Positions 1-7,310 of a DNA stretch of 11,441 nucleotides are shown in pieces. A program made the translations under genes and the position numbers. Source of the DNA: Campylobacteraceae bacterium (GTDB lineage Bacteria > Campylobacterota > Campylobacteria > Campylobacterales > Campylobacteraceae); contig JAAYLJ010000063.1 in assembly GCA_012521935.1 (NCBI GenBank), positions 1 through 11,441 on the forward strand. The letters are read 5' to 3'. A model generated the notes under the pieces. The model was not told the origin of the DNA. It saw only the letters and a program-made list of their open reading frames with translations, and did no database searches. Every line of letters starts with the position of its first letter. The first letter of the stretch is position 1.

Positions 1-38
1 GGTGGATGTCATAAGTTCGAGTCTTATAGCGACCACCA
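1..38 (+). tRNA. 3' end of a tRNA, probably tRNA-Val (partial)
   Basis: Only the 3' part lies in the window. The T-arm is clear: stem 11-15 pairs with 23-27 around the loop TTCGAGT. It is followed by the 3' acceptor strand AGCGACC (28-34), discriminator A35 and an encoded CCA (36-38). The 5' acceptor strand must therefore read GGTCGCT, just left of the window. The anticodon is missing, so the amino acid is inferred: the acceptor and T-arm resemble what I recall of Campylobacter tRNA-Val, which often sits beside tRNA-Asp. The tRNA identity is certain, the Val assignment is moderate. A 10-nt spacer with a run of six T separates it from tRNA-Asp, so the two are probably cut from one precursor. 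Confidence 0.8.
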
Positions 39-48
39 CTTTTTTGGT

Positions 49-125
49 GCGGTGGTAGTTTAGTTGGTTAGAATACCGGCCTGTCACGCCGGGGGTCGCG
101 GGTTCAAGTCCCGTCCACCGCGCCA
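49..125 (+). tRNA. tRNA-Asp (anticodon GTC)
   Basis: A complete cloverleaf can be drawn. The acceptor 5' strand GCGGTGG (49-55) pairs with CCACCGC (115-121), followed by discriminator G122 and encoded CCA (123-125). The D-arm spans about 58-74. The anticodon stem CCGGC (76-80) pairs with GCCGG (88-92), and the loop CTGTCAC carries anticodon GTC at 83-85, which reads Asp codons GAC and GAT. The T-stem 98-102 pairs with 110-114 around TTCAAGT. The CCA end touches the stop codon of the opposing gene at 126 with no spacer, and no terminator follows on the plus strand. Confidence 0.97.
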
Positions 126-569
126 TTAAATTCTCTTGCCTCTTTGAGTAATACCTTCACTTTCATAAAGATCAATCTCTTTTGTAAAATCTGGATTTTT
201 CTTTTTAAGCTCACTATTCATAAATGCAACAAGTTTTGCATCTGCTTTTTTATGACTTGCTAATAAAAGCACAAAGTTTAGATAAACTTTTATCTCTTTA
301 GTTACTTTGCCTTTAACTTTGGGAGGAAATGGAAACTCATTTGCAACTTTAATGACTGCTTTTGCTAAATCATCTTGTGAGCTATTTCGATCTGCTACTA
401 TGTCAACCATATCTTTAATGGTTATGATTTTTTTATCTTTTTTATAGATTCTATCTGGAGATGAAACTGTTTTGTCTTTTTTAATGCTATTAAAAACATA
501 AATTATTATAAAAATAATAATAATACTTAATAGAAATATTAAGATAGTTATTAAATGTTTCTCTTCCAC
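126..569 (-). CDS. small single-pass membrane protein of unknown function (147 aa)
   Basis: I do not recognise a named family. Residues 6-27 form one very hydrophobic helix rich in Ile and Leu. A Lys-rich stretch follows at 30-48 (KKDK and YKKDKK), so by the positive-inside rule the rest should face the cytoplasm. Residues 50-147 look like a small, mostly helical soluble domain (IKDMVDIVADRN, DDLAKAVIKVANEFPFPP, VYLNFVLLLASHKK) with a charged tail ending ESEGITQRGKRI. There are no Cys residues and no catalytic motif that I can see. The start is GTG at 569-567, supported by an AAGAGG ribosome site five bases upstream. From memory, C. jejuni has a small putative membrane protein (Cj1012c) at the same place beside ccsBA. 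It has its own candidate promoter and runs convergently into tRNA-Asp. A role in cytochrome maturation is only a guess from position. Confidence 0.85.
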   Translation of the reverse strand: MEEKHLITILIFLLSIIIIFIIIYVFNSIKKDKTVSSPDRIYKKDKKIITIKDMVDIVADRNSSQDDLAKAVIKVANEFPFPPKVKGKVTKEIKVYLNFVLLLASHKKADAKLVAFMNSELKKKNPDFTKEIDLYESEGITQRGKRI

Positions 570-574
570 TTTTA

Positions 575-580
575 CCTCTT
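575..580 (-). promoter_or_regulatory. ribosome binding site fixing the GTG start of the 147-aa gene
   Basis: On the minus strand AAGAGG is followed by five bases (TAAAA) and then GTG at 569-567. This is good Shine-Dalgarno spacing. No ATG of the same frame lies between the candidate -10 box and this GTG, so GTG is the best start. Confidence 0.7.
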
Positions 581-596
581 ATTTTGAAGTGGTAAA

Positions 597-602
597 ATTA
601 TA
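597..602 (-). promoter_or_regulatory. candidate sigma70 -10 box for the 147-aa gene
   Basis: The minus strand reads TATAAT, a perfect -10 hexamer, preceded by a T-run (610-606) as is usual in Campylobacter promoters, which often lack a -35 box. Transcription would begin near 590 and give a leader of about 20 nt before the GTG start. The T-run is also the 3' arm of the ccsBA terminator. Position and perfect match make this likely, but it is not tested. Confidence 0.6.
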
Positions 603-604
603 CC

Positions 605-631
605 TAAAAAGCCTAAATGATAGGCTTTTTA
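605..631 (-). terminator. intrinsic terminator ending ccsBA
   Basis: An inverted repeat of 11 bp (605-615 with 621-631) encloses a five-base loop. The GC-rich part is GCCTA/TAGGC and the outer part is an A-run facing a T-run, so the minus-strand transcript has a U-tract in its 3' arm. The ccsBA stop codon (631-629) lies inside the stem, a compact design common in small genomes. Because of A/T symmetry it could also stop plus-strand transcription. Confidence 0.7.
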
Positions 632-3600
632 GATGAGTATCTGTTTAGCGCCTCTTTGTCTAAAATAAGCAAGTATAGATAAAACAACCATACCAATCAA
701 AATTCCTGGTACGAAAGTTGGGATTGGTACAGGATCTCCCTGGGCGTATGAGTGCATACCTGAGAGGTAAAAATTTACGCCAAAGTATGTCATGATGATA
801 ACCCAATACGCAAACATAGAAGCGACTGCAAAAGCATAAGCAGTTTGAAGTTTTGGAATAAATCTAAAGTGAACTATGATGGAGTAAACTAAAACTGAAA
901 CTAAAGTCCAAGTCTCTTTAGCATCCCATCCCCAGTATCTTCCCCATGACTCATTAGCCCAAACTCCACCTAAAAAATTGCCCACAATTAACAAGCTAAG
1001 CCCAAGAATCATGGCCATTTCATTAATCTTAGTAGCCTCTTTAATGTTTGCTTCCATCTCTAGCGAATGATAGGTATTTGATTTTGGATTTTTTAATATT
1101 AAAAGAATGAGAGTAAAAATACCAAGCAAAGAACATAAGCCCAAAAAGCCATAACTAGCGGTAATTACTGAAACATGTATGGTTAGCCAGTGCGATTTTA
1201 AAACTGGAACTAAAGTAGTAATTTGTGGATCCATCCAGCTTAAATGAGCTACAAAAAGTGTAATTCCAGCTAATATTGCTGTAAGTGAGAGTGAAATTGG
1301 AGATCTTTTTGAAAAGATGATCCCTGATAGTGCTAATGCCCAAGCTATATAAACCATCGATTCATAACTATCGCTCCAAGGGGCGTGCATGGCTATATAC
1401 CATCTTAACCCAAGTCCAATTGTATGAGCGATAAAAGCAAAAATATTTACAAAATAGACTATTTTCATTATCCAGTTAAGATTTAATCTTGGAAGTGCTA
1501 ATTTTATAAAAATTGCAAATAAAAGGGCAAATCCAGCTAAAAGATAGACTGGGGTAAGTTTAGTAAAAATAGAAAACTCATTAAAGGCTATTTCCATATC
1601 TACACGACTATTTTGTGGAACGACGCTAGAGCCATATTGTTGCTGATAAGATTTTATCTTATCAGCAGCTTTATTAGCCCTCTGCCAATCCCCGTTCTCC
1701 ATTCCATAAGCAATAGAATCAAAATAATCAAGCAAAACCCCTCTAACCTCTTTGCTCTCTTCTATTGGAAATTGAGTTAAAGAGACTTTTGGGCTATACC
1801 AAGTATTTTCACTATCATTTATTTTTGGAATCATTCTAAATATTTCGCCAGTATATACAAGATAGCAAACATTTAACCTCTCATCTACTTTTAAAACATC
1901 TTTATCAAAAAGGTTTCTTTGTGCTGGTTTTTTTCTATTTGCAATCTCAGCATACTTTGCTAATTTATAGCTATTATCTTTATCGAAAAAGTCATTAAAT
2001 GAAGCGTGTGTCGCGTTTTTCTTAACACCTATAATGTTTTTTAACTCTTCATGATGGATTTTAATTATGGGTTGCACTTGCCAATGAGGAGGGGAAGCCA
2101 TCATTCCTAATAAAATTTGATTTGGGTGCAATCCATGATAACTGCTTCCTCTATAAACCTTATTTAAAACATCATGCGAGATGGTATCTATTGGCTTAAT
2201 CCTTCCATCTGCACTTTGAACTAATATCTTTCCAAAATGATTTGCATGATCTTTATCAAACTTTTTAAGTAGTTCAATTTTTGAAAGATACTCTTCATCT
2301 GCCTTGAGTGCTTGAGGAGAAAAAGCAAAAAGTAAGGCAAAAAGTAAGGCGCTTACCCCATTTCGTAAATCTCTTCTTATCATATCTTGATTTGCGCTAC
2401 GAGCTAGCTTTTGAAATCTACTATTTGGGTTTAAAATGTTTAAAAATAGCCCTAAAGCTAAGAGAAAATACCCTAAATAAGTTGGCCATTTGCCTGGATC
2501 TTGATTGACTGAGAGTATAGTTCCAAGTTCGTCTTTATCATATGAGGATTGAAAAAATCTAAAGCCTTTATAGTCTAAAACATTGTTCATATAGATCCTA
2601 TAAGGTAACTCTACGCCATTTTCCTTATCAACTACCTTTACCTCACTTGCGTAAGAAGATGGCGACATTGAACCTGGGTATCTTTCTAGTTGAAACTCTA
2701 TTAATTCTATCGCAAATGGAAGTGTATAAGTTTTTGAACCCCACTCTAAATGAAAAGTTTTTCCGCCAACAGAAGCAAGGCTAGGATACCCTTTTTCACC
2801 TCTTCCATGTCCATATAAAATCACCTCTTTCTCTTCATTTTTATAGCTTAACTTAGCAATGAGAGCTGATGGCCTAAAGGCAAACTCTTCTTTAGCAGTT
2901 ACAACTCTCTCTTTTCCTTTAAGAAGTAATTTTTTTGGTGCAAAACTAACATCTTTATGAATGTAGAGTCTATCTTTTTCAAATAGTTCATTAGAAGAAA
3001 AAACTCCTTTTGTATTATCACTCATTTTAAACCAATTTATCTCTTGGCTTGGTCTTATATAAAAACTACCATCCTTTTCATATATATAAATTCTTGGTTT
3101 TATGGCATCAAACTCTTCATCTACTCTTTTACTAAAAACTAAAATCAAATCAGGAGTTTCAAAAGTCTCTCCTGGTCTCATATAAATCTCTTTTGGTTGA
3201 TTTTTATAGGTAATATTTAAGCTTATGATAGTCTCTCCATTTGGATCTTCCTCAAGAGTTGTTGTAGCATTTGGCACTAAATCAACAAACTTTAAAGAAG
3301 CTATCTCATCATCAACTTTCATCTTTAAGTGAAAATTATTTACACCAGCAAAATTTAAATTTGAAAAAAGTTTCTCTTTAGAAGCTGTAATATTTTTACT
3401 GTCATTAAAAACTTTCATTTGAACATAAGGATCTAATGAGATGATTTTGCTCTCAGAACTACCCTCTCTTATATGCAAAATACCCTCAAACCCATAGTAT
3501 CTAGTAAGCCCAGCTCCGATTAATATAAATAGAAAACTTAAGTGAAATATAAAGGAGGGAATTTTCTCTTTTTTATAAAGTTTGTATGTAAAAATAATAT

Positions 3601-3787
3601 ATATTAAAGATACTCCAAGCCAAACTTGAAGTAGCGCAAACCACCAAGAAGCATAGACTAAAGCCCAAGAACTCTCTGTCCCAAAATCATTCTCAACAAA
3701 TGTTGCTACACCTGAAGCAGTTGCAAATAGCAACATTAAAACTACCATTGCTGGCATTCCTAACAAAATCTTGGCGATTTTTTTCAT
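629..3787 (-). CDS. ccsBA: CcsBA, fused System II cytochrome c haem exporter and synthase (1052 aa)
   Basis: This inner-membrane protein carries haem to the periplasm and attaches it to CXXCH motifs of apocytochromes c. The CcsB (ResB-like) half has helices near 8-30, 48-70 and 79-96, a large periplasmic domain (about 97-433) and a helix at 435-451. A signal-peptide-like helix (478-496) starts the CcsA half, followed by a second periplasmic domain (497-740) and about nine helices. The WWD haem-handling motif WGRYWGWDAKETW is at 948-960. The four haem-ligand histidines known from this family appear present: H82 and H973 in membrane helices, H871 and H1012 at the periplasmic face. H801 (HAPWSDSYES) matches another conserved CcsA segment. 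Length suits the fused form of Campylobacter and Helicobacter. The ATG at 3787-3785 has an AAGGA site five bases away. The 72 bp up to livF shows no clear terminator or promoter, so read-through from liv is possible. Confidence 0.97.
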   Translation of the reverse strand: MKKIAKILLGMPAMVVLMLLFATASGVATFVENDFGTESSWALVYASWWFALLQVWLGVSLIYIIFTYKLYKKEKIPSFIFHLSFLFILIGAGLTRYYGFEGILHIREGSSESKIISLDPYVQMKVFNDSKNITASKEKLFSNLNFAGVNNFHLKMKVDDEIASLKFVDLVPNATTTLEEDPNGETIISLNITYKNQPKEIYMRPGETFETPDLILVFSKRVDEEFDAIKPRIYIYEKDGSFYIRPSQEINWFKMSDNTKGVFSSNELFEKDRLYIHKDVSFAPKKLLLKGKERVVTAKEEFAFRPSALIAKLSYKNEEKEVILYGHGRGEKGYPSLASVGGKTFHLEWGSKTYTLPFAIELIEFQLERYPGSMSPSSYASEVKVVDKENGVELPYRIYMNNVLDYKGFRFFQSSYDKDELGTILSVNQDPGKWPTYLGYFLLALGLFLNILNPNSRFQKLARSANQDMIRRDLRNGVSALLFALLFAFSPQALKADEEYLSKIELLKKFDKDHANHFGKILVQSADGRIKPIDTISHDVLNKVYRGSSYHGLHPNQILLGMMASPPHWQVQPIIKIHHEELKNIIGVKKNATHASFNDFFDKDNSYKLAKYAEIANRKKPAQRNLFDKDVLKVDERLNVCYLVYTGEIFRMIPKINDSENTWYSPKVSLTQFPIEESKEVRGVLLDYFDSIAYGMENGDWQRANKAADKIKSYQQQYGSSVVPQNSRVDMEIAFNEFSIFTKLTPVYLLAGFALLFAIFIKLALPRLNLNWIMKIVYFVNIFAFIAHTIGLGLRWYIAMHAPWSDSYESMVYIAWALALSGIIFSKRSPISLSLTAILAGITLFVAHLSWMDPQITTLVPVLKSHWLTIHVSVITASYGFLGLCSLLGIFTLILLILKNPKSNTYHSLEMEANIKEATKINEMAMILGLSLLIVGNFLGGVWANESWGRYWGWDAKETWTLVSVLVYSIIVHFRFIPKLQTAYAFAVASMFAYWVIIMTYFGVNFYLSGMHSYAQGDPVPIPTFVPGILIGMVVLSILAYFRQRGAKQILI
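2325..2348. repeat. 12-bp tandem direct repeat (two copies) inside ccsBA
   Basis: GCAAAAAGTAAG occurs twice head to tail (2325-2336 and 2337-2348). On the coding strand each copy encodes a four-residue block, giving ALLFALLF (residues 480-487) in the hydrophobic core of the fifth CcsBA helix. Gain or loss of a copy would keep the reading frame. Confidence 0.9.
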
Positions 3788-3859
3788 CCCTGTCCTTCAT
3801 TTTAAAAAAATAACAAACGATATGGTATCTAAGATAAGTTAACATTGATTAAATTTATT

Positions 3860-4555
3860 TTACCCGCCAAGATATTTTTTTCGCACATCATCATTATCAA
3901 TTAACTCTGAAGCATTTGATTCTAATGTGATTTTGCCATTTTCCAAAACATAAGCATAATCCGACACTCTAAGGGCTGCATAAGCATTTTGTTCTACCAA
4001 TAAAATAGTAATGCCCTCCTCTTTTAACCTAACTATTGTCTCAAACACTTCAGCTGTAATCTTTGGAGCAAGTCCTAAACTTGGCTCATCTAACATTAAA
4101 AGTTTTGGCTCTCCCATTAATGCTCTAGAAATTGCAAGCATCTGCTGCTCACCCCCACTTAGCGTTCCTGCTAATTGATTTCTTTTCTCTTTTATGCGAG
4201 GAAAAATCTCATACATAGTATCTTTTAAATGCTCATAATTTTCACTATTGTTAAATCCACCCATTTTTAAATTCTCTTCAACAGTTAAGTTTACAAAAAC
4301 TCTTCTACCTTCTGGAACTAGGGCTAAACCTTGTTTAACAAGAGTGTGAGTTTTATGCCTAACTGTATCAAATCCTGCAAAAATAATCTCACCTTTTCTT
4401 CTTACTCTATTTAAAAGTGCATTTAGTGTTGAAGTTTTTCCTGCTCCATTAGAGCCTATTAAAGATGTAATTTTTCCCTCATCTACTTTAAAATCAATAC
4501 CCTTAACTGCCTCAATTAAGCCATAATATACATGCAAATCTCTAACTTCAATCAT
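3860..4555 (-). CDS. livF: LivF, branched-chain amino acid ABC transporter ATPase (231 aa)
   Basis: This is one of two ATPases that power the Leu/Ile/Val importer at the inner face of the membrane. Walker A is GSNGAGKT (34-41), the signature LSGGEQQ is at 132-138, and Walker B is LLMLDEP (152-158). The switch position reads VEQN (187-190), with Gln where most ABC ATPases have His. This is normal for LivF and helps separate it from LivG. Residues 78-88 (ALVPEGRRVFV) and the C-terminal YVLENGKI also match LivF. The ATG at 4555-4553 overlaps the livG stop by 8 bp, with an AGGGGA ribosome site inside the end of livG, so the two are probably translationally coupled. It is the last liv gene before ccsBA. 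Confidence 0.97.
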   Translation of the reverse strand: MIEVRDLHVYYGLIEAVKGIDFKVDEGKITSLIGSNGAGKTSTLNALLNRVRRKGEIIFAGFDTVRHKTHTLVKQGLALVPEGRRVFVNLTVEENLKMGGFNNSENYEHLKDTMYEIFPRIKEKRNQLAGTLSGGEQQMLAISRALMGEPKLLMLDEPSLGLAPKITAEVFETIVRLKEEGITILLVEQNAYAALRVSDYAYVLENGKITLESNASELIDNDDVRKKYLGG

Positions 4556-5315
4556 GTTTAAAATCCCCTAAATATGCACTTATAACCTCTTTATTTTGAA
4601 TCGCTTCGCTTGGCGCTCCTTCAAAAATGGTTTTACCATAATCTAAAACTAAAACCTCTTCACAAAGCCTATTAACAAACTTCATATCATGTTCAATTAA
4701 AAGGATAGTTAATCCAAAATCTTCTCTTGCTTTGAAGATTATTTTAGCTAGCTCTTCAGTTTCTACTGGGTTCATCCCAGCAGCTGGCTCATCTAAAAGT
4801 AACATTTTAGGTTTTGTTGCAAGTGCTCTTGCTATCTCAACTTTTCGCTGCTGTCCATAACTAAGATCTGTTGCTTTAGTATCTGCAAAGTTTAAAATAT
4901 CTAAATATTCAAGTATCTCATAAGCTCTTTTTTTAATTCTTTTCTCTTCAAAAAAGAATCTAGGCAACCTAGTCACTGCTTCAAGAAAAGTGTATTTAGC
5001 TTGAAAATCAAATCCTATTAAAACATTATCTAAAACACTCATACTATTAAAAAGTCTAATATTTTGAAAAGTTCTAGCTATCCCTTCTCGTACAATTAAA
5101 TGAGGCTTTACGCCCACAAGTTCTTTTTCATTAAATTTTATACTTCCACTTGTGGCTATATAATTTCCTGTAATCATATTAAAAATTGTAGTTTTTCCTG
5201 CTCCATTTGGGCCAATGAGTCCAAATATTGTCCCTTTTTTTATCCCAAATGAGATGCTATTTACAGCTACCACTCCCCCAAAGCGCATGGTTAATTCATC
5301 TATATTTAATATCAC
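4548..5315 (-). CDS. livG: LivG, branched-chain amino acid ABC transporter ATPase (255 aa)
   Basis: This is the second ATPase of the Liv importer. Walker A is GPNGAGKT (35-42), the signature is the LivG form LSYGQQRKVEIARA (151-164), Walker B is MLLLDEP (171-177) and the switch His is H209 in IEHDM. The stretch GIARTFQNIRLF (78-89) around the Q-loop is typical of LivG. The C-terminal extension ending SAYLGDFKHD matches the usual length of about 255 residues. The start is GTG (5315-5313), which overlaps the livM stop TGA as GTGA, a classic coupled junction. Confidence 0.97.
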   Translation of the reverse strand: MILNIDELTMRFGGVVAVNSISFGIKKGTIFGLIGPNGAGKTTIFNMITGNYIATSGSIKFNEKELVGVKPHLIVREGIARTFQNIRLFNSMSVLDNVLIGFDFQAKYTFLEAVTRLPRFFFEEKRIKKRAYEILEYLDILNFADTKATDLSYGQQRKVEIARALATKPKMLLLDEPAAGMNPVETEELAKIIFKAREDFGLTILLIEHDMKFVNRLCEEVLVLDYGKTIFEGAPSEAIQNKEVISAYLGDFKHD

Positions 5316-6355
5316 TTTTTTTCCTTGGGTTTTTTAGTTTTAAAGTAATCAAATAACTCTTTTTTACCCATTATTCCCTCTCTTGCAAAGAGCATTACTA
5401 AAATTAATATTATAGAAAATACAACCATTCTCATACCAGGAAGCGCTGGGGATGTCCATCCAAAAAGATTCATCGGCTCATCCAAAAATCTAAGCCACTC
5501 AGCTCCACCAATGACTAAAATAGTACCTATGATAGCCCCAGTTGTACTTCCAAGCCCACCTAAAACTATTATGATTAAGAGTTGGAAGGTTAAAAAGAAG
5601 GTAAATTGATCTGGAGATACACTTGTAAGAAGACAAGCTAGCAACCCTCCACCAACGCCTTCCATGAAGGCACTTGTTGAAAATGCTATTGTTTTAATTT
5701 TAAAAGTGTTAACTCCCATGGCTATTGCAGTATCTTCATCATCTCTTACTGCTTTCATGGCTCTGCCATATTTTGAGTATATAATGTTTAAAATAACCGT
5801 AACAGCAACCATTGCCAACCCGCCACTCCAGTATAAGTTGGTGTGATCTGGAATATCATTTAACCCAAGTGAGCCATTTGTAATTTGTGGATTATTTATC
5901 GCTAAAATTCTAATTATAAATCCAAAACCTAAAGTTACAATGGCTAGATAATCCCCTCTTACTCTAAAAACTGGAAATGAGAGTAGCATTGCTGCAAAGG
6001 TAGCAGCCGCTCCTCCAGCTAATAGTGCAATGATAAAGCTTTTTGTGTGCATTAGTAAAACAATGGAGCTTGGATCTTCTAAGTAGTATTGATACTCTAA
6101 AGCATCACTATCAAGCAAGAATAGAGTTGCTACATAAGCACCAATGGCTACAAAACCATTTGGCTCAAGTGATAGTTGGCCTGTTATTCCATTTATTAGG
6201 TTGTAACTAACAGCTAGGATTATAAAAATTGCAATATTATTAAGCACTCTAATGGAGTAATCATCAAGAGTAGTTTGTGCAAACCAAAGAAACCATATGG
6301 TAAGGGCGTAAAAAAGTAGTTGGACTCCCTTTCTTCCAGCAAAACCCTTTATCAT
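5312..6355 (-). CDS. livM: LivM, branched-chain amino acid ABC transporter permease (347 aa)
   Basis: This is one of the two membrane subunits that form the Liv channel. Family landmarks are YNLINGITGQLSL (51-63), RGDYLAIVTLGFG (133-145), the cytoplasmic ATPase-docking loop GRAMKAVRDDEDTAIAMGV (197-215) and VLGGLGSTTGAIIGT (264-278). The hydrophobic segments are consistent with roughly eight to ten helices, and the C-terminus is Lys-rich and cytoplasmic. Residues 81-105 form a polar, Asp/Glu/Tyr-containing loop between two helices that is longer than I would expect in a minimal LivM. The ATG (6355-6353) starts 3 bp after the livH stop, with an AAGG ribosome site inside the livH end. Confidence 0.96.
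   Translation of the reverse strand: MIKGFAGRKGVQLLFYALTIWFLWFAQTTLDDYSIRVLNNIAIFIILAVSYNLINGITGQLSLEPNGFVAIGAYVATLFLLDSDALEYQYYLEDPSSIVLLMHTKSFIIALLAGGAAATFAAMLLSFPVFRVRGDYLAIVTLGFGFIIRILAINNPQITNGSLGLNDIPDHTNLYWSGGLAMVAVTVILNIIYSKYGRAMKAVRDDEDTAIAMGVNTFKIKTIAFSTSAFMEGVGGGLLACLLTSVSPDQFTFFLTFQLLIIIVLGGLGSTTGAIIGTILVIGGAEWLRFLDEPMNLFGWTSPALPGMRMVVFSIILILVMLFAREGIMGKKELFDYFKTKKPKEKK
5321..5326 (-). promoter_or_regulatory. ribosome binding site fixing the GTG start of livG
   Basis: On the minus strand AAGGA is followed by a run of A's and then GTG at 5315-5313, a spacing of about seven bases. The site lies in the last codons of livM. It supports the GTG start, which also gives the expected LivG N-terminus (ILNIDELTMRFGG). 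Confidence 0.65.
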
Positions 6356-6358
6356 CTT

Positions 6359-7255
6359 TTAAAACCTTGTCTTTTCAAAATCATATCCTAATATTCCAGT
6401 TGGTTTAAATAGTAAAACTAATATTAAAAATATAAAAGCAAAAGCATCTTTATATCCGCCAAGCTCAGGGAAAAAAGCTATTACGACAACTTCTGTAAAG
6501 CCTATTATAAATCCACCTAAAACCGCTCCAGTAACACTTCCAATCCCCCCTACAACAGCTGCGGCAAAAGCTTTTAATCCAACCATTACTCCCATCATAG
6601 GCTCAACTGCAGGATAATTTATGGCCCAAAAGATTCCACCAACAGCAGCAAGTGCAGAACCTAGGGCAAATACGATGGAAAAAATTAGATTTGCATCTAT
6701 CCCCATAAGTTCAACAGTTTGAGAGTCAAACGCTAAAGCTCTAATGGCAACTCCATATTTTGTTCTATAAAGAATGAGTAAGATTACACCAAGTAAAATC
6801 GAAGTTACAATTGGCACAATAAAAGCTGCGGTTGTGAAAGTTAAACTTGCTACCTTAATGATTTGTTCTGCAAAATCTGGTACAGGAAAAGCTTTAGGAA
6901 CTCCTCCAAAAAGAACATTGAAGCTATTTTCTAAAAAGAAACTAACACCAATGGCAGTTATTAGCAGTGAAATTCTAGGTGCTTTTCTAAGAGGCTTGTA
7001 TGCAACCTTATCTATGAGTATTCCAAGAAAAGCAGAGCCAAAAATGGCAAGTAAAGCTGCTGCAAAAAAAGGAAGTTCTAAAACTGAAATTCCAAAAAAG
7101 CCTAAAAATGCCCCAACCATTAAAATATCGCCATGAGCAAAGTTGATAAGCCTAAGAACCCCGTACACCATCGTATATCCAATAGCTACTAGCGCGTACA
7201 TGCTTCCTAAACTTATTCCATTTATCATCTGCTGTAGCAAAGTTACATAATCCAT
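6359..7255 (-). CDS. livH: LivH, branched-chain amino acid ABC transporter permease (298 aa)
   Basis: This is the partner channel subunit of LivM. It shows the LivH hallmarks GYTMVYGVLRLINFAHGD (26-43), the docking loop GVAIRALAFDSQTVELMGID (168-187), KAFAAAVVGGIGSVTGAVLG (228-247) and the C-terminal FKPTGILG (283-290). The length is standard for the family. The ATG (7255-7253) follows a TTGGAG ribosome site with good spacing. It is separated from the binding-protein gene by 86 bp that hold two hairpins. I see no convincing promoter between them and the start, so expression probably relies on read-through. Confidence 0.96.
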   Translation of the reverse strand: MDYVTLLQQMINGISLGSMYALVAIGYTMVYGVLRLINFAHGDILMVGAFLGFFGISVLELPFFAAALLAIFGSAFLGILIDKVAYKPLRKAPRISLLITAIGVSFFLENSFNVLFGGVPKAFPVPDFAEQIIKVASLTFTTAAFIVPIVTSILLGVILLILYRTKYGVAIRALAFDSQTVELMGIDANLIFSIVFALGSALAAVGGIFWAINYPAVEPMMGVMVGLKAFAAAVVGGIGSVTGAVLGGFIIGFTEVVVIAFFPELGGYKDAFAFIFLILVLLFKPTGILGYDFEKTRF

Positions 7256-7271
7256 CTATACTCCAAAATAT

Positions 7272-7310
7272 AAAAAAGATATTTTAAAGGCTTTGCCCTC
7301 AAAATATCTT
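7272..7310 (-). terminator. strong hairpin with U-tract upstream of livH (second of a tandem pair)
   Basis: Positions 7276-7291 pair with 7295-7310 around a three-base loop, giving 16 bp. In the minus-strand RNA all pairs form, two of them as G-U wobbles. In plus-strand RNA the same two positions would be A-C mismatches. The minus-strand product ends in a run of six T (7277-7272). This is a textbook intrinsic terminator pointing at livH, 17 bp before its start codon. Confidence 0.85.

Noticed and set aside
86..98. Short G-run as a phase-variable tract
   Set aside because: The five G's belong to the anticodon stem and variable loop of tRNA-Asp. No long homopolymeric G or C tract exists in the window.
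1..128. tRNA-Asp as an integration site for a mobile element
   Set aside because: There is no integrase gene, and I noticed no repeat of the tRNA 3' end elsewhere in the window. The adjacent genes are conserved housekeeping and transport functions.
187..208. Missing switch histidine in LivF (coordinates near its residue 189) taken as a defect
   Set aside because: The genomic interval given is only nominal; the motif is VEQN at LivF residues 187-190. Gln at this position is normal for LivF proteins, so it is not a sign of decay.
3788..3859. Possible promoter or terminator between livF and ccsBA
   Set aside because: Only short dyads such as GATA/TATC and a TAAAAT that overlaps the ribosome site are present. 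Neither has the spacing or stem length needed for a confident call.
6774..7136. Plus-strand open frame of 120 codons antisense to livH
   Set aside because: It lies wholly inside a clear livH gene. Its product is low-complexity Lys/Ser/Pro-rich sequence expected from the complement of membrane-protein codons, and it has no family match that I know.
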